A stretch of DNA of 64,000 nucleotides from Methylocystis sp. L43 (GTDB lineage Bacteria > Pseudomonadota > Alphaproteobacteria > Rhizobiales > Beijerinckiaceae). Below the pieces are notes generated by a model that was given only the letters and a program-made list of their open reading frames with translations, was not told where the DNA came from and searched no databases. Positions within the stretch are counted from its first letter, which is position 1, and each line of letters starts with the position of its first letter. Positions 1 through 12,859 of this stretch are shown one piece after another. A program made the translations under genes and the position numbers. The stretch is from contig NZ_JADNRA010000036.1 of assembly GCF_015709525.1 (NCBI RefSeq), positions 186,001 to 250,000 on the forward strand. The letters are read 5' to 3'.

Positions 1-11
1 GAGCTAAGGCA

Positions 12-806
12 ATGACGAATCTGACCGACCCGCTTTTCACGAACGAAGACGCCGCCCGCGCGCATTTCGAGAAAATCCGCTGGCCCGACGGCAAGCCCGT
101 CTGCCCGCACTGCGGCGTTGTCGATCAGGCGACGCGCCTTGAAGGAAAGTCGCATCGCCCCGGCTTATTCGTCTGCCGCGCTTGCCGCGAGCACTTCACC
201 GTGACGGTCGGAACCGTCATGGAGTCCTCTCACGTCCCGCTCCATAAATGGGCGCTCGGCTTTCACCTGATGGCGTCCAGCAAGAAAGGCATTAGCGCTC
301 ACCAGTTGATGCGCAATCTTGGCCTCGGCTCCTATCGGACGGCATGGTTCATGGCGCATCGCATTCGCGAGGCGATGGCGGACCGCGACCCGGAGCCCCT
401 TGGAGGCAAGGGAAAGACGGATGAGGTCGACGAAACCTATATTGGCAAGCCGGACTCAACTTTCGTCAACGGCAAGGGATGGGTGGGCAAGCGCGGCACG
501 GCGACGAAGCGAAAGGTGCTGACGATGGTTGAGCGCGGCGGTCGCTGCGTCTCTATCAAGGTCGACGATCTCACCATCCCGACGATTAAGAAGATTTTGG
601 GCGCGCATATCGTGCTCGACTCAACTCTCAACACGGACGAAGCGCAGTTCTACAAGCAGCCCGGCAAAGCGTTCGCAGCGCATGAGGCGGTCAATCAAGG
701 CAACGGCGAATATGCGCGCGGCGAAACGACGACGAACAAGTTGAAGGATATTTCGGCATTTTCAAACGCGGAATGCGTGGCGTGTATCACCACTGTGGAA
801 GCTTAG
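12..806 (+). pseudogene. IS1595-family (ISXO2-like) transposase, frameshifted and truncated
   Basis: DDE transposase of the IS1595 type. The N-terminus carries a zinc-ribbon (CPHC near residue 35 and CRAC near residue 57), followed by the DDE core: first Asp in DEVDETYIG, second Asp in DSTLNTDEAQFY. At about 741-746 one base appears to be missing. The family's GYFGIFKRGMRGVYHHCG segment continues in another frame from 746 to about 797, so the listed reading frame ends out of register. Beyond HHCG the usual C-terminal tail (HRYLAEFDFRYN type) is absent in all frames, so the element is also cut at its 3' end. No terminal inverted repeat or target duplication is visible inside the window. The copy is almost certainly inactive. 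Confidence 0.85.
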
Positions 807-967
807 GCGTCTTTTGGCTTGGCTCGAACTCTTCGACGCGCTTTAGTCTCGGCTTGCGGCTGAGCGCGCTCCGCCTTACCGACAATTTCCCTGCTCGGCT
901 TTGGCGGCGTGTTCAGCGCGCGGCGGATCGCGTCATCACGCCTTGCGTCAATTTCATCGTCTCTCAT
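803..967 (-). CDS. Small basic hypothetical protein (54 aa)
   Basis: Short ORF starting at the ATG ending at 967, with a GAGG motif about 7 bases upstream. The protein starts MRDDEIDARRDD, has a central TPPKPSREI stretch, and ends in a Lys/Arg/Ala-rich tail. It is highly charged and probably disordered, with no enzyme motif. I have the impression that similar Asp/Arg-then-PPKP proteins are scattered through Rhizobiales genomes, sometimes beside insertion sequences, but I cannot check this. Its stop codon falls where homology to the neighbouring transposase ends, which suggests the IS broke or recombined here. It is divergent from the HNH-like gene that follows. Confidence 0.45.
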   Translation of the reverse strand: MRDDEIDARRDDAIRRALNTPPKPSREIVGKAERAQPQAETKARRRVRAKPKDA

Positions 968-989
968 ATTACAGGCCTCGCCCTTCGCC

Positions 990-1814
990 ATGCCCAAAAC
1001 CCCAGATCACAAACAACGTTGTATCTTCTGCGACGTCATCTATACGCCAGAAAACAAGCGGTCAGGCGAGCATATATGGCCCGAGTGGATGCATCCGCTT
1101 CTCTCAGGCAAGCGGAAAAGCCATATGGGCTCAAAAATAAAAGGCCGGCGGGACATTCAGAACCGCAAAGTTTTCATTTGGCCTTCGTCAAAAAAGCGCG
1201 CCGGCGATCCAGTGAGCAAGCGCATGAACGTCGTGTGCAGCGGCTGCAACTCCGGGTGGATGTCTCGCACTGAATCATCTGTAAAACCTATATTGTCCAG
1301 GATGATTCTAGGCACACCATGCATTATAACTGAAGATGAACAGACAATACTGGCAAGATGGTCAACGCTAAAAGCGATTATCGCGGAATTTGATGATACT
1401 GAACACATGGCAATTTCTGGTTCTGATAGAAACATGTTCTATCAGAAACAAGAACCGCCGCCTAAATTCAAGATATGGATCGGCTACTACATGGGGAACG
1501 ACTTATTACCTACATACTATAACCACCAAGGAATTCAAGTTACGAAAAAAGGATCATCTATACCTTTCAGTGAAAGCCCAATGTTCAACACACAGGCAAC
1601 CACGATCATCTGTGGAAAATTCTACCTTTATCTCGTTTCGTCTTCGTTCGAAGGTTTCGAAATTAGCTTTCAAGGCTTTGTAAGCCTGCAAATGCGCAGA
1701 ATCTGGCCTGCCCTCGATCGAGTGATCGAGTGGCCTATCGTCCCCGAGATGAACGACGATGACGCTCGACTCGTCTCGAACTCGCTTATGCCTTCGCTCA
1801 TTAAAAACGGGTGA
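990..1814 (+). CDS. HNH-like treble-clef (zinc-finger) protein, function unknown
   Basis: A 274-residue protein if started at the ATG at 990; a longer frame opens at 909, but its extra residues run through the divergent small ORF and look non-coding. The N-terminus has CIFC, then EHIWPEWM, then CSGCNSGWM: a CxxC / His / CxxCN pattern typical of HNH-nuclease-like treble-clef folds. The rest, about 190 residues, is unrecognised and contains ILARW and PALDRVIEWPI. Codon and base usage are clearly more AT-rich than the flanking core genes, and it lies beside a broken IS, so horizontal acquisition is likely. It could be a defence or mobile-element nuclease, but catalysis is not shown, and a structural zinc domain is equally possible. 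Confidence 0.6.
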   Translation: MPKTPDHKQRCIFCDVIYTPENKRSGEHIWPEWMHPLLSGKRKSHMGSKIKGRRDIQNRKVFIWPSSKKRAGDPVSKRMNVVCSGCNSGWMSRTESSVKPILSRMILGTPCIITEDEQTILARWSTLKAIIAEFDDTEHMAISGSDRNMFYQKQEPPPKFKIWIGYYMGNDLLPTYYNHQGIQVTKKGSSIPFSESPMFNTQATTIICGKFYLYLVSSSFEGFEISFQGFVSLQMRRIWPALDRVIEWPIVPEMNDDDARLVSNSLMPSLIKNG

Positions 1815-1875
1815 TTTGCCGGCCTGTCCTTTTTTGCTTGTCATTTTTGTCCTCGTTATGTCAAGTGCATAATTG

Positions 1876-1890
1876 GGACAAAAAAAGAAC
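1876..1890 (+). promoter_or_regulatory. Candidate LexA (SOS) box upstream of recA
   Basis: GGAC, seven A residues, then GAAC: one mismatch from the alphaproteobacterial LexA direct repeat GAAC-N7-GAAC. It lies about 137 bases upstream of the chosen recA start, in the only non-coding stretch before the gene. The A-run spacer could produce a chance match, so this is a candidate only. Confidence 0.45.
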
Positions 1891-2026
1891 TTGGCAAAAA
1901 GAACAAATCGTGCACACTGAGGTCAGGGTCAAGCGCGCCGTCCCCTTCTCGCCTTGGCGCGTTTGGCCCCGCCCCTCGCAGCCGCATTGCCGCGCCTAGC
2001 CAACCGTGTCAGAAGGAATTTCAGCC

Positions 2027-3100
<1,074 letters not shown>

Positions 3101-3165
3101 CCGCCCCACGCGTCGCATTTCGTCGCCAAGGCTTGAGGCGCTGCGCGCGCTGGTGATTTGGAACT

Positions 3166-3193
3166 GGCGAAGGGGCCTAACGGCCCCCTCGCC
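3166..3193 (+). terminator. Hairpin after recA
   Basis: GGCGA-A-GGGGCC pairs with GGCCCC-C-TCGCC around a TAAC loop, one internal mismatch, 66 bases after the recA stop. There is no clear T-run, so it may be a Rho-assisted or 3'-end-protecting hairpin rather than a classic intrinsic terminator. Confidence 0.5.
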
Positions 3194-3395
3194 ATTGCCG
3201 TTTCCCCCCGAAACTGTCATATCGCGCAGGACGAAGCGCGCGACGGCGCCGCCTGCCGCAGCCTTCGCCGCAACCTCGGGCCGTCGCCTGTTTCGTTGAA
3301 ACGAAAAGCCGCTCCAGGTTATTGTTTAAACGCGTCTCCCGCATCGGCGCAGAAGCCGCTTCGGCGACGGGAGCGCATTCGCGAGCCGTGACCGC

Positions 3396-6068
3396 ATGAG
3401 TGGCGTCAACCAGATCCGAACCGCCTTCCTCGACTATTTCGCGCACAAGGGGCACGAGAAAGTCGCCTCATCGTCGCTCGTGCCGCACAATGATCCGACG
3501 TTGATGTTCACCAACGCCGGCATGGTGCAATTCAAGAATGTCTTCACCGGCGTCGAAAAACGCGCCTATGCGCGCGCCGCTTCGGCGCAAAAATGCGTGC
3601 GCGCCGGCGGCAAGCATAACGACCTCGACAATGTCGGCTACACCGCGCGCCACCACACCTTCTTTGAAATGCTCGGCAATTTCTCCTTCGGAGACTATTT
3701 CAAGGAAGGCGCGATCGAACTCGCCTGGAACCTGATCACGCGCGAATTCGGGCTCAACGTCGATCGGCTGCTCGTCACCGTCTATCACGACGACGACGAG
3801 GCCTATGATCTGTGGAAAAAGATCGCCGGCTTTGACGACGGCCGCATCATCCGCATCGCCAGTTCCGACAATTTCTGGAGCATGGGCGACACTGGGCCCT
3901 GCGGCCCCTGCTCGGAGATCTTCTACGACCAGGGCGAGGCGCTCAAAGGCGGTCCGCCCGGCAGCCCGGACGAGGACGGCGACAGATTCCTGGAGTTCTG
4001 GAACCTCGTCTTCATGCAATATGAGCAGGTGGCGCCAGGGCAACGCGCGCCGCTGCCGCGCCCCTCGATCGACACCGGCATGGGATTGGAGCGCATCGCC
4101 GCGCTGATGCAGGGCGTGACCTCCAACTACGAGATCGATCTCTTCCGCGCGCTGACCGGCGCCGTCGCCGATTTCACCGGCGCGCCGGTCGACGGCCCGC
4201 AGGGCGCGAGTCATCGCGTCATCGCCGACCATCTGCGCGCCTCCTCCTTCCTCGTCGCCGACGGCGTCACGCCGTCGAACGAAGGCCGCGGCTATGTGCT
4301 GCGCCGAATCATGCGCCGCGCCATGCGCCACGCGCAGCTTCTCGGCGCGAAAGAGCCGCTGATGTGGAAACTGGCGCCGACGCTCGTCGCCGAGATGGGC
4401 CAGGCCTATCCGGAGCTCGTTCGCGCCCAGTCGCTGATCGCCGATACGCTGCTTTCCGAAGAAACGCGCTTTCGCGCCACGCTCGCGCGCGGCCTCGCGA
4501 TCCTCGACGAGGAGACGGCGGCGCTCGGCCAGGGCGACAAGCTCTCCGGCGAAACGGCGTTCAAACTCTACGACACCTACGGCTTTCCGCTCGATCTCAC
4601 CGAGGACGCGCTGCGCCCGCGCGGGATCGGCGTCGACAAGGAAATCTTCAACGCCGCGATGGAGCGCCAGCGGGCGGACGCGCGCAAGGCCTGGGCCGGC
4701 TCCGGCGAAACCGCGACCGAAGCGCTCTGGTTCGCGCTCAAGGAACGTCTCGGCGCGACCGAATTCCTCGGCTATGAAACCGAGAGAAGCGAGGGCGTCG
4801 TCACCGCCATCATTCATGACGGCGGCGAGGCCTTTTCGCTGAAGGAGGGCGCGCGCGGGGCGCTGATCCTTAATCAGACCCCCTTCTATGGCGAATCGGG
4901 CGGACAGGTCGGCGACGTCGGCGTGATGCGCGCCCGCGGCATGCGCTTTCGCGTCGAAAACACCGTCAAGAAGCTCGGCGACCTCATCGTTCACGAGGGC
5001 GTCGTCGAAGAGGGCGAGATCACGCCCGGCCTGGCGCTCGAACTCGACGTCGATCACGAGCGCCGCACCCAGTCGCGCGCCAACCATTCGGCCACGCATA
5101 TTCTGCATGAGGCGCTGCGGCAGGTGCTCGGCGAGCATGTGGCGCAAAGGGGGTCGCTCGTTGCGCCCGATCGGCTGCGCTTCGACTTCACCCATCCCAA
5201 GCCGCTCACCGATGAGGAGCTGGCGCGCGTCGAGACGCTCGTCAACGAGATCGTTCAGGACAATGCGCCCGTCGAGACGCGGGTGATGGCCCAGGACGAC
5301 GCCATCCGCTCCGGCGCGCGCGCGCTTTTTGGCGAGAAATACGGCGACGAAGTGCGCGTCGTCTCGATGGGCCCGGTGAGTCCCGGCGCCGCGCATCCCT
5401 TCTCCGTCGAGCTGTGCGGCGGCACGCATGTCGCCCGCACCGGCGACATCGGCCTCGTCGCCATCGTCGGGGAAGGCGCGGTCGCATCCGGCGTGCGCCG
5501 CATCGAGGCGCGGACCGCCGAGGGCGCGCGCAGCCAGCTTGTCTCGCAGTCGCGCGCGCTGCGCGACATGGCGGCGCTGATGCGCGCACCGGTCGAAGAC
5601 GCGCCGGCGCGGCTTGCGGCTCTTCTCGACGAGCGCAAGCGGCTCGAACGCGAACTGGCCGACGCAAAACGCAAGCTCGCGATGGGCGGCGGCGCTGTCG
5701 ACGGCGCCGCCGACAAGCCGCGCGACATTGGCGGCGTCAAGCTGCTGTCGCGCGCAGTTGAAGGCATCGAGGCCAAGGATTTGAAGTCGATGGTCGATGA
5801 CGCCAAGAAGGCGATCGGCTCAGGCGTCGTCGCGATCGCCAGCGCCTCGCCCGACGGCAAGGCCGGCATCGTCGTCGGCGTCACCGACGATCTCACCGAG
5901 AAATACAGCGCCGTGGATTTCGTGCGCGTCGCGAGCGTTATGCTCGGCGGCAAGGGCGGCGGCGGCCGCCCCGACCTTGCGCAGGCGGGCGGCCCCAACG
6001 CCGCCGCCATCGATCAGGCGCTCGCTTCCGTCGAGGACGCGTTGCGCGGAAAAGCGGCCACGCCATGA
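3396..6068 (+). CDS. alaS: Alanyl-tRNA synthetase
   Basis: Cytoplasmic class II synthetase that charges tRNA-Ala, 890 residues, full length for the family. It begins [19 protein letters not shown], the conserved opening of the catalytic core. Motif-like [12 protein letters not shown] and the GPCGPCSEI segment are present, the editing domain has HSATH, and the matching CGGTH supplies the remaining metal ligands. The C-terminal DHHA1 domain ends in [16 protein letters not shown]. The recA-alaS order is common in alphaproteobacteria. The 295 bases between them hold the recA hairpin and an alaS leader with no other gene seen. The stop overlaps the next start by four bases (ATGA). Confidence 0.98.
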   Translation: MSGVNQIRTAFLDYFAHKGHEKVASSSLVPHNDPTLMFTNAGMVQFKNVFTGVEKRAYARAASAQKCVRAGGKHNDLDNVGYTARHHTFFEMLGNFSFGDYFKEGAIELAWNLITREFGLNVDRLLVTVYHDDDEAYDLWKKIAGFDDGRIIRIASSDNFWSMGDTGPCGPCSEIFYDQGEALKGGPPGSPDEDGDRFLEFWNLVFMQYEQVAPGQRAPLPRPSIDTGMGLERIAALMQGVTSNYEIDLFRALTGAVADFTGAPVDGPQGASHRVIADHLRASSFLVADGVTPSNEGRGYVLRRIMRRAMRHAQLLGAKEPLMWKLAPTLVAEMGQAYPELVRAQSLIADTLLSEETRFRATLARGLAILDEETAALGQGDKLSGETAFKLYDTYGFPLDLTEDALRPRGIGVDKEIFNAAMERQRADARKAWAGSGETATEALWFALKERLGATEFLGYETERSEGVVTAIIHDGGEAFSLKEGARGALILNQTPFYGESGGQVGDVGVMRARGMRFRVENTVKKLGDLIVHEGVVEEGEITPGLALELDVDHERRTQSRANHSATHILHEALRQVLGEHVAQRGSLVAPDRLRFDFTHPKPLTDEELARVETLVNEIVQDNAPVETRVMAQDDAIRSGARALFGEKYGDEVRVVSMGPVSPGAAHPFSVELCGGTHVARTGDIGLVAIVGEGAVASGVRRIEARTAEGARSQLVSQSRALRDMAALMRAPVEDAPARLAALLDERKRLERELADAKRKLAMGGGAVDGAADKPRDIGGVKLLSRAVEGIEAKDLKSMVDDAKKAIGSGVVAIASASPDGKAGIVVGVTDDLTEKYSAVDFVRVASVMLGGKGGGGRPDLAQAGGPNAAAIDQALASVEDALRGKAATP

Positions 6069-7306
6069 ACGAGCCGGACCGGCGGCGCGGTCTGGCTTTG
6101 TTGCGGCGACGCGTCCACGTCGTCCTGGACGGCGGCAGCCACGACCGGGTGGCGCGCGTCGTGCATCGCGGGCTGATTGGGCTCGTCCTGCTGTCGGTCG
6201 TTTCGGTGATTTTCGAATCGGTGCCGGAATACAGCGACAGCTATGCGGATGTCTTCGACTTTATCGAATATGTCGCCGTCGCAGCCTTCACGCTCGAATA
6301 TGTCTTGCGCGTCTGGTGCGCGCCCGAACATGCGCTCTACGCGCATCGCTCGCCGACGGCGGCGCGGCTCGCCTTCGTCGGATCAGGCTGGGCGCTGATC
6401 GACCTCGCCGCCTTCCTGCCCTTCTATCTCTCCTTCTACTTCTCGGCGGATCTGCGCGTCTTTTTGATGCTGCGCCTGCTGCGCTTCTTCAAATTCGCGC
6501 GCTATTCTCCCGGCATCCGCACCTTGCTGGCGGTGATTGAGGCCGAGCGCAAGGCGCTGCTCGCCTGGCTGATCATTCTGTTCGGCGCGGTTCTCTTCTA
6601 TTCGACCGCGATGCATATCGCCGAACATGAGGCGCAGCCCGAAAAATTTGGCACGATTCCAGACGCCATGTGGTGGGCGATCGAAACGGTGACGACCGTC
6701 GGCTATGGCGAAGTCATCCCGCTCACGCTGGCGGGCAAGCTCATCGCCTCCTTCGCCATGGTGACGGGTTTTCTGCTGCTGGGCCTGCCGGTCGGCATTC
6801 TCGCCACCGCCTTCGCCGAAGAAATTCACCGCCGCGAATTCGTCGTCACCTGGACGATGGTCGCCAGCGTGCCGCTGTTTCGCGGCCTCGATGCGGCGGG
6901 GATCGCCGAGATCATGCGCTATCTTCGGGCGCAGTCCCTTCCCCGTGGCGCATTGATCGTGCGCAAGGGCGATCCCGCACATTCGATGTATTTCATCGCC
7001 GAAGGCGAGGTCGAAGTCGAACTGGCGCATGAAAACGTCAAGCTCGGCGAAGGTCAGTTCTTCGGCGAGATCGCCGTGCTGCAAAAAACGTCGCGCACCG
7101 CCGACGTGCGGGCCACGGCGCCAACGAAACTCCTCATTCTCGACGCCTATGATCTGCAGACGCTGACCAAGCGCAATCCGGAGATTGGAGAGGCGATCCG
7201 GGAGATTGCGCAGTCACGATCCGAACTCGCGCCAGCAGAGCGGCACGGCGACATGATTGAAGCGGAGCTCGAAGAGCCGGCGTCGGAAGACGTGAACGAG
7301 ACATAG
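6065..7306 (+). CDS. Cyclic-nucleotide-gated potassium channel (MloK1-like)
   Basis: A 413-residue inner-membrane ion channel. Six transmembrane segments span roughly residues 35-250, with an S4-like helix ([16 protein letters not shown], about 131-146) and the K+ filter TVGYGE at 211-216 where TVGYGD is commoner. After the pore there is a linker and a cyclic-nucleotide-binding domain (about 275-390) with FFGEIAVLQ...SRTADVRA, matching the phosphate-binding cassette. Domain order matches MloK1 of Mesorhizobium, which is regulated by cAMP; ligand binding here is inferred. Its start overlaps the alaS stop by four bases, so translational coupling to a housekeeping gene is likely. A 40-residue acidic tail follows the binding domain. 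Confidence 0.88.
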   Translation: MNEPDRRRGLALLRRRVHVVLDGGSHDRVARVVHRGLIGLVLLSVVSVIFESVPEYSDSYADVFDFIEYVAVAAFTLEYVLRVWCAPEHALYAHRSPTAARLAFVGSGWALIDLAAFLPFYLSFYFSADLRVFLMLRLLRFFKFARYSPGIRTLLAVIEAERKALLAWLIILFGAVLFYSTAMHIAEHEAQPEKFGTIPDAMWWAIETVTTVGYGEVIPLTLAGKLIASFAMVTGFLLLGLPVGILATAFAEEIHRREFVVTWTMVASVPLFRGLDAAGIAEIMRYLRAQSLPRGALIVRKGDPAHSMYFIAEGEVEVELAHENVKLGEGQFFGEIAVLQKTSRTADVRATAPTKLLILDAYDLQTLTKRNPEIGEAIREIAQSRSELAPAERHGDMIEAELEEPASEDVNET

Positions 7307-7344
7307 TTCACGCCGCGTTTGAGCAGTTCCGCGTGAGAGCGCCG

Positions 7345-7565
7345 CGCGGGCGCCCGCGACAAGCTGGCATGACGCGGAGAGGAAGCGGACGGCGACGAAG
7401 AGACGCTCGCGTGGAAGCAGTCTCTAACGCCGTTGCGCAATCACTCAGCCGTCATGGCCGGGCTTGTCCCGGCCATCCACGCCGAGAGTGTGCGTAAACG
7501 TTGAGAGACTCGCCGGACGGCGTCACGTGGATGCCCGCGACAAGCGCGGGCATGACGCGAAGAGG
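7345..7565. repeat. REP/BIME-like palindromic repeats
   Basis: Two head-to-head palindromes fill most of the 308-base gap between the channel gene and atpC. ATGGCCGGG-cttgt-CCCGGCCAT lies at 7454-7476, and ATGCCCGCG-acaag-CGCGGGCAT at 7531-7553, with opposite flanks (GTCATGG..CCATCCACG versus CGTGGATG..CATGACG). A degenerate third copy lies near 7345-7383. The same family recurs at 8048-8122 and 18317-18412. No gene is seen in this gap. Confidence 0.8.
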
Positions 7566-7614
7566 CTCGGCAAACGCTGTAGAGAGGATGTGTGGCTTTC
7601 CCTGAGCGCTCTGA

Positions 7615-8016
7615 TCAGCCGCCGATCGCCGCGCGCAGTTCCTGCAATTGCGCGAGCTTGTCGGACGCGGCGAGACGCGCGTCGTCAGACTTGGCGTCGG
7701 CGATGTCTTCGCGCGCGTTGCGAATGTCGGCGTCGACCTTGGCGAGATCGATCTCGGAAAGCGGAATCGCCTGTTCGGCGAGAATGGTGAAGCCGGACGC
7801 GTTGACGTCGGCGAATCCCCCGCGCACGAAAAGCTTCTCGACCTTGCCGTCGCCGCCGGCGACCGTCACCACGCCGGCCTTCAGCGTGGTCATCACCGGC
7901 GCATGGTCTTTGAGCACGGTGAACTGACCGTCGGCGCCAGGGGCGACGACCGACTCGACTTCGCCGGAGAAGAGATGCTTCTCGGGAGAGACGAGTTCGA
8001 AGTGGAATGCAGCCAT
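7615..8016 (-). CDS. atpC: ATP synthase F1 epsilon subunit
   Basis: A 133-residue epsilon subunit, starting [24 protein letters not shown]. It forms part of the rotating central stalk with gamma and can act as an inhibitory latch on F1. The N-terminal beta-barrel (about 1-85) is typical, followed by a short C-terminal helical hairpin ending LRAAIGG. It is the last gene of the F1 operon, separated from atpD by 116 bases that contain two REP-like palindromes, an unusual interruption. Confidence 0.96.
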   Translation of the reverse strand: MAAFHFELVSPEKHLFSGEVESVVAPGADGQFTVLKDHAPVMTTLKAGVVTVAGGDGKVEKLFVRGGFADVNASGFTILAEQAIPLSEIDLAKVDADIRNAREDIADAKSDDARLAASDKLAQLQELRAAIGG

Positions 8017-8047
8017 GATGTTCTCCGACGGCGCTTTGCATCCAGCC

Positions 8048-8122
8048 CGTCATGGCCGGGCTTGACCCGGCCATCCACGAAAACTGATCAGCGACCTGGC
8101 CGGAGCACGTCCGGCCATGACG
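8048..8122. repeat. REP-like palindrome pair inside the atp operon
   Basis: ATGGCCGGG-cttga-CCCGGCCAT at 8052-8074 and TGGCCGGA-gcacg-TCCGGCCA at 8097-8117, in opposite orientation, occupy the space between atpD and atpC. Same family as the repeats at 7.4 and 18.3 kb. In mRNA these would fold as two stable hairpins between the beta and epsilon coding regions. Confidence 0.8.
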
Positions 8123-8132
8123 CTCTGTAAAA

Positions 8133-9584
<1,452 letters not shown>

Positions 9585-10466
9585 TCAGAGCGCCTCGGCG
9601 CCCGAGATGATTTCGATGAGCTCCTTGGTGATCATCGCCTGACGCGACCTGTTGTAGATCGTCGTCTGCTTCTTGATCATGTCGCCGGCGTTGCGCGTCG
9701 CATTGTCCATCGCGCTCATGCGGGCGCCTTGTTCGGAGGCGGCGTTTTCGAGCAGCGCGCGGAACACCTGCACGGAGATGTTGCGCGGCAGCAGCGTCGA
9801 GAGAATTTCGTCCTGTCCCGGCTCATATTCATAAGACGCCTGCGGACCTTCGACCGGCGGCGCATTTTCGTTCGAGGGAATTTGCGCCGGGATGAGCTGC
9901 TGCGCGGTCGGAATTTGAGCGATCACCGATTTGAAGCGCGAGAAGAACAGCGTCGCGACGTCGAAGTCGCCCTCTTCGAACATGCGGATGATCTTCTTGC
10001 CGATTTCATCGGCGGTGTCGAAGCCCATCTGCTTGACGCCGCGCAGCTCGATGACCTCGATGATGTGGCGCTCATACTGGCGGCGGAGCTGCTCGAAACC
10101 CTTCTTGCCGACGCAGAGGATCTTGACGGTCTTGCCCTGATCCTGAAGCCGCGCGATGTGCTCGCGGGCGAGACGCACGATCGAGGAATTGAAGGCGCCG
10201 CACAGGCCGCGCTCGGCGGTGGCGACGACGAGGAGATGCGTCTCGTCCTTGCCATTGCCGGCCAAGAGCGGAGGTCCGCCCGCCGTCACGCTGGACGCGA
10301 GGTTGGCGAGCACCGACTCCATGCGCTCGGCATAGGGACGCGCCGCCTCCGCCGCCGACTGGGCGCGGCGCAATTTCGCGGCGGCGACCATCTGCATGGC
10401 CTTGGTGATCTTCTGCGTCGCCTTGACGGAGGAGATGCGGTTTCGAAGATCCTTTAGCGAGGGCAT
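9585..10466 (-). CDS. atpG: ATP synthase F1 gamma subunit
   Basis: A 293-residue gamma subunit, the coiled-coil rotor shaft of F1. It starts [36 protein letters not shown], the conserved N-terminal helix, and ends with [23 protein letters not shown], the conserved C-terminal helix. It lies 50 bases after atpA and 24 before atpD. It has no frame or length anomaly. Confidence 0.98.
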   Translation of the reverse strand: MPSLKDLRNRISSVKATQKITKAMQMVAAAKLRRAQSAAEAARPYAERMESVLANLASSVTAGGPPLLAGNGKDETHLLVVATAERGLCGAFNSSIVRLAREHIARLQDQGKTVKILCVGKKGFEQLRRQYERHIIEVIELRGVKQMGFDTADEIGKKIIRMFEEGDFDVATLFFSRFKSVIAQIPTAQQLIPAQIPSNENAPPVEGPQASYEYEPGQDEILSTLLPRNISVQVFRALLENAASEQGARMSAMDNATRNAGDMIKKQTTIYNRSRQAMITKELIEIISGAEAL

Positions 10467-10516
10467 ATCGTTTTTGCCTGTCTCGTTTCACCAACGTCCA
10501 TTTGGCCGGGCGCGCG

Positions 10517-12046
10517 TTAAGCGAAGCTCTTCGCGAAGCTCTCGACGACGTTCTTGAGTTTCGCCGCGGTCTCGTCGGTGAGATCCTTCGTCGTGCGGAT
10601 GCTCTCGAGAATGTCGCTGTGCTGCGAACGCAGCAGCGCGAGCAAGCCGTCTTCGAACGCGCGCACGCGATTGACCGGCAGCGGATCGAGATAGCCGTTG
10701 ACGCCGGCGTAGATCACGCAGGTCTGCTCTTCCATCTTCAAGGGCGAGAACTGCGGCTGCTTCAAGAGTTCGGTGAGGCGCGCGCCGCGATTCAAGAGGC
10801 GCTGCGTCACCGCGTCGAGATCCGAGCCGAACTGGGCGAAAGCGGCCATTTCGCGATATTGCGCGAGTTCGCCCTTGATCTTGCCGGCGACCTTCTTCGT
10901 CGCCTTGGTCTGCGCCGACGAGCCGACGCGCGACACCGAAAGGCCGACGTTCACCGCGGGACGAATGCCCTGGTAGAAGAGATCGGTCTCCAGGAAGATC
11001 TGGCCGTCGGTGATCGAGATGACGTTCGTCGGAATATAGGCCGACACGTCGTTCGCCTGCGTTTCGATGACCGGCAGCGCGGTGAGCGATCCGGCGCCGC
11101 GATCGTCGGAAAGCTTCGCGGCGCGCTCGAGCAGGCGCGAATGCAGATAGAAGACGTCGCCCGGATAGGCTTCGCGGCCCGGCGGACGGCGCAGCAGCAG
11201 CGACATCTGGCGGTAGGCGACGGCCTGCTTGGACAGATCGTCATAGATGATGACGGCGTGCATGCCGTTGTCGCGAAAATATTCGCCCATCGCGCAGCCG
11301 GAGAAGGGCGCGAGGAACTGCATCGGCGCCGGATCGGAGGCCGTCGCGGCGACGATGATCGAATATTCGAGCGCGCCGCGCTCTTCGAGCACCTTGACGA
11401 ATTGCGCCACGGTCGAGCGCTTCTGGCCGATGGCGACATAGACGCAGTAGAGCTTCGACTTCTCGTCGTCGCCGTCGTTCAGCGATTTCTGATTGAGGAT
11501 CGTGTCGAGCGCGATGGCGGTCTTGCCGGTCTGGCGATCGCCGATGATCAGTTCGCGCTGGCCGCGGCCGATCGGGATCAGCGCGTCGACGGCCTTCAGG
11601 CCCGTCGCCATCGGCTCATGCACGGATTTGCGCGGAATGATGCCGGGCGCCTTGACGTCAACGCGCGAACGCTGAGCTGTCTTGATCGGGCCCTTGCCGT
11701 CGATCGGATTGCCGAGCGCGTCGACGACGCGGCCCAGCAGCTCCTTGCCGACGGGAACCTCGACGATGGCGCCGGTGCGCTTGACCGTCTGGCCTTCCTT
11801 GATGTGGCGGTCGTCGCCGAAAATCACGATGCCGACATTGTCGGTTTCGAGATTGAGCGCCATGCCCTTGGTGCCGTCCTGGAATTCGACGGTCTCGCCG
11901 GCCTGCACATTGTCGAGTCCGTAGACGCGCGCAATGCCGTCGCCGACGGACAGAACCTGGCCGACCTCGGTGACCTCGGCCTCGGCGCCAAAGTTGGCGA
12001 TTTCCTTCTTGAGGATCGCGGAAATTTCTGCGGCGCGGATATCCAT
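10517..12046 (-). CDS. atpA: ATP synthase F1 alpha subunit
   Basis: A 509-residue non-catalytic nucleotide-binding alpha subunit. It starts [20 protein letters not shown] and has the P-loop [11 protein letters not shown] near residue 170 plus the [19 protein letters not shown] stretch. Its ATG overlaps the atpH stop by one base (TGATG), so the two are translationally coupled. The complementary strand shows a 575-codon open frame, a GC-skew shadow. Confidence 0.98.
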   Translation of the reverse strand: MDIRAAEISAILKKEIANFGAEAEVTEVGQVLSVGDGIARVYGLDNVQAGETVEFQDGTKGMALNLETDNVGIVIFGDDRHIKEGQTVKRTGAIVEVPVGKELLGRVVDALGNPIDGKGPIKTAQRSRVDVKAPGIIPRKSVHEPMATGLKAVDALIPIGRGQRELIIGDRQTGKTAIALDTILNQKSLNDGDDEKSKLYCVYVAIGQKRSTVAQFVKVLEERGALEYSIIVAATASDPAPMQFLAPFSGCAMGEYFRDNGMHAVIIYDDLSKQAVAYRQMSLLLRRPPGREAYPGDVFYLHSRLLERAAKLSDDRGAGSLTALPVIETQANDVSAYIPTNVISITDGQIFLETDLFYQGIRPAVNVGLSVSRVGSSAQTKATKKVAGKIKGELAQYREMAAFAQFGSDLDAVTQRLLNRGARLTELLKQPQFSPLKMEEQTCVIYAGVNGYLDPLPVNRVRAFEDGLLALLRSQHSDILESIRTTKDLTDETAAKLKNVVESFAKSFA

Positions 12047-12609
12047 CAGCCGACCTCTTTCATGCGTGTGCGGATTGAGTTGAGCTTGGTGCGCACGGAG
12101 GCGTCGACCATGCGTGAACCTATTTTGACGATCAGACCGCCGATGATCGACGGATCCGTCGTCACCTGGAGATCGATGGTCTTGCCGCCGGTGACGCCGG
12201 CGAGCGTCTGGCGCAGCGCGGCTTCATGATCCGGCTTCAGCGCCGCCGCGATCGTCACATCGGCGCGCACCAGGCCCTTGGACTTGTCGTGCAGGCGGCG
12301 ATAGGCGGCGATCATGTCGGAGATGACGAAGAGACGTCGCTTGGCGGCGACGAGACGGATGAAATTGGCGGCGATGCCCGAGATCTGGCCCTTGTTGAGA
12401 ACGGGCTCGAGAGCGTCGAGCTGCTCCTTGGCGGAGAACACCGGGCTTTTGACCATGCGCTTGAGATCGTCGCTGCCGTCCAGCAGAGTCTTGAATCGAT
12501 CGAGCGCCGCGGCGACGTCATCGGCGGCGTGATTTTCCGTCGCCAAATCATAGAGTGCGGAGGCGTAGCGACCTGCAACGCCTGATAAGGAATCCCCGTC
12601 TTGAGCCAC
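12046..12609 (-). CDS. atpH: ATP synthase F1 delta subunit
   Basis: A 187-residue delta (OSCP-type) subunit that links F1 to the peripheral stalk. Recognisable features are [14 protein letters not shown] at the start, the middle [25 protein letters not shown]-type segment, and [20 protein letters not shown] at the C-terminus. It is the first gene of the F1 operon; F0 genes are not adjacent, as usual in alphaproteobacteria. The 250-base space to the divergent mtnP should hold both promoters, but no confident -35/-10 pair was identified. Confidence 0.95.
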   Translation of the reverse strand: MAQDGDSLSGVAGRYASALYDLATENHAADDVAAALDRFKTLLDGSDDLKRMVKSPVFSAKEQLDALEPVLNKGQISGIAANFIRLVAAKRRLFVISDMIAAYRRLHDKSKGLVRADVTIAAALKPDHEAALRQTLAGVTGGKTIDLQVTTDPSIIGGLIVKIGSRMVDASVRTKLNSIRTRMKEVG

Positions 12610-12859
12610 TTGGTTCGCTCGTCAATCTACGCCGTTTGGAGACGCCGCTCGCAGTGCAAGTTGCACGGTCGCGACGATTAAGCGGTTAGCCTCAAACGAC
12701 GGATGCTGTAGGAAAAGGAACGAGGGCCGCTGCGCCCCAGCTCCAAGGCGAGCGTCCCCTAACACAGGCATTTTGGGGGCGCAACCCTGTCACATTGCCG
12801 CGATTTTTGGCGCCGGCCTAAAACCCGGCCAAGCAACAGCTATCGAGGGAGACATATTC

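Noticed and set aside
1887-1904. GAAC-N10-GAAC as the LexA site
   Set aside because: The spacing is ten rather than seven, so the overlapping GGAC-N7-GAAC is preferred.
2006-2026. Earlier GTG start for recA
   Set aside because: It adds seven non-conserved residues; the GTG at 2027 has a better Shine-Dalgarno and matches the usual N-terminus.
3468-5429. 653-codon open frame opposite alaS
   Set aside because: GC-rich antisense shadow; alaS is complete and conserved throughout.
10502-12229. 575-codon open frame opposite atpA/atpH
   Set aside because: Antisense shadow; its product is biased to Arg/Asp/Leu and lacks any domain.
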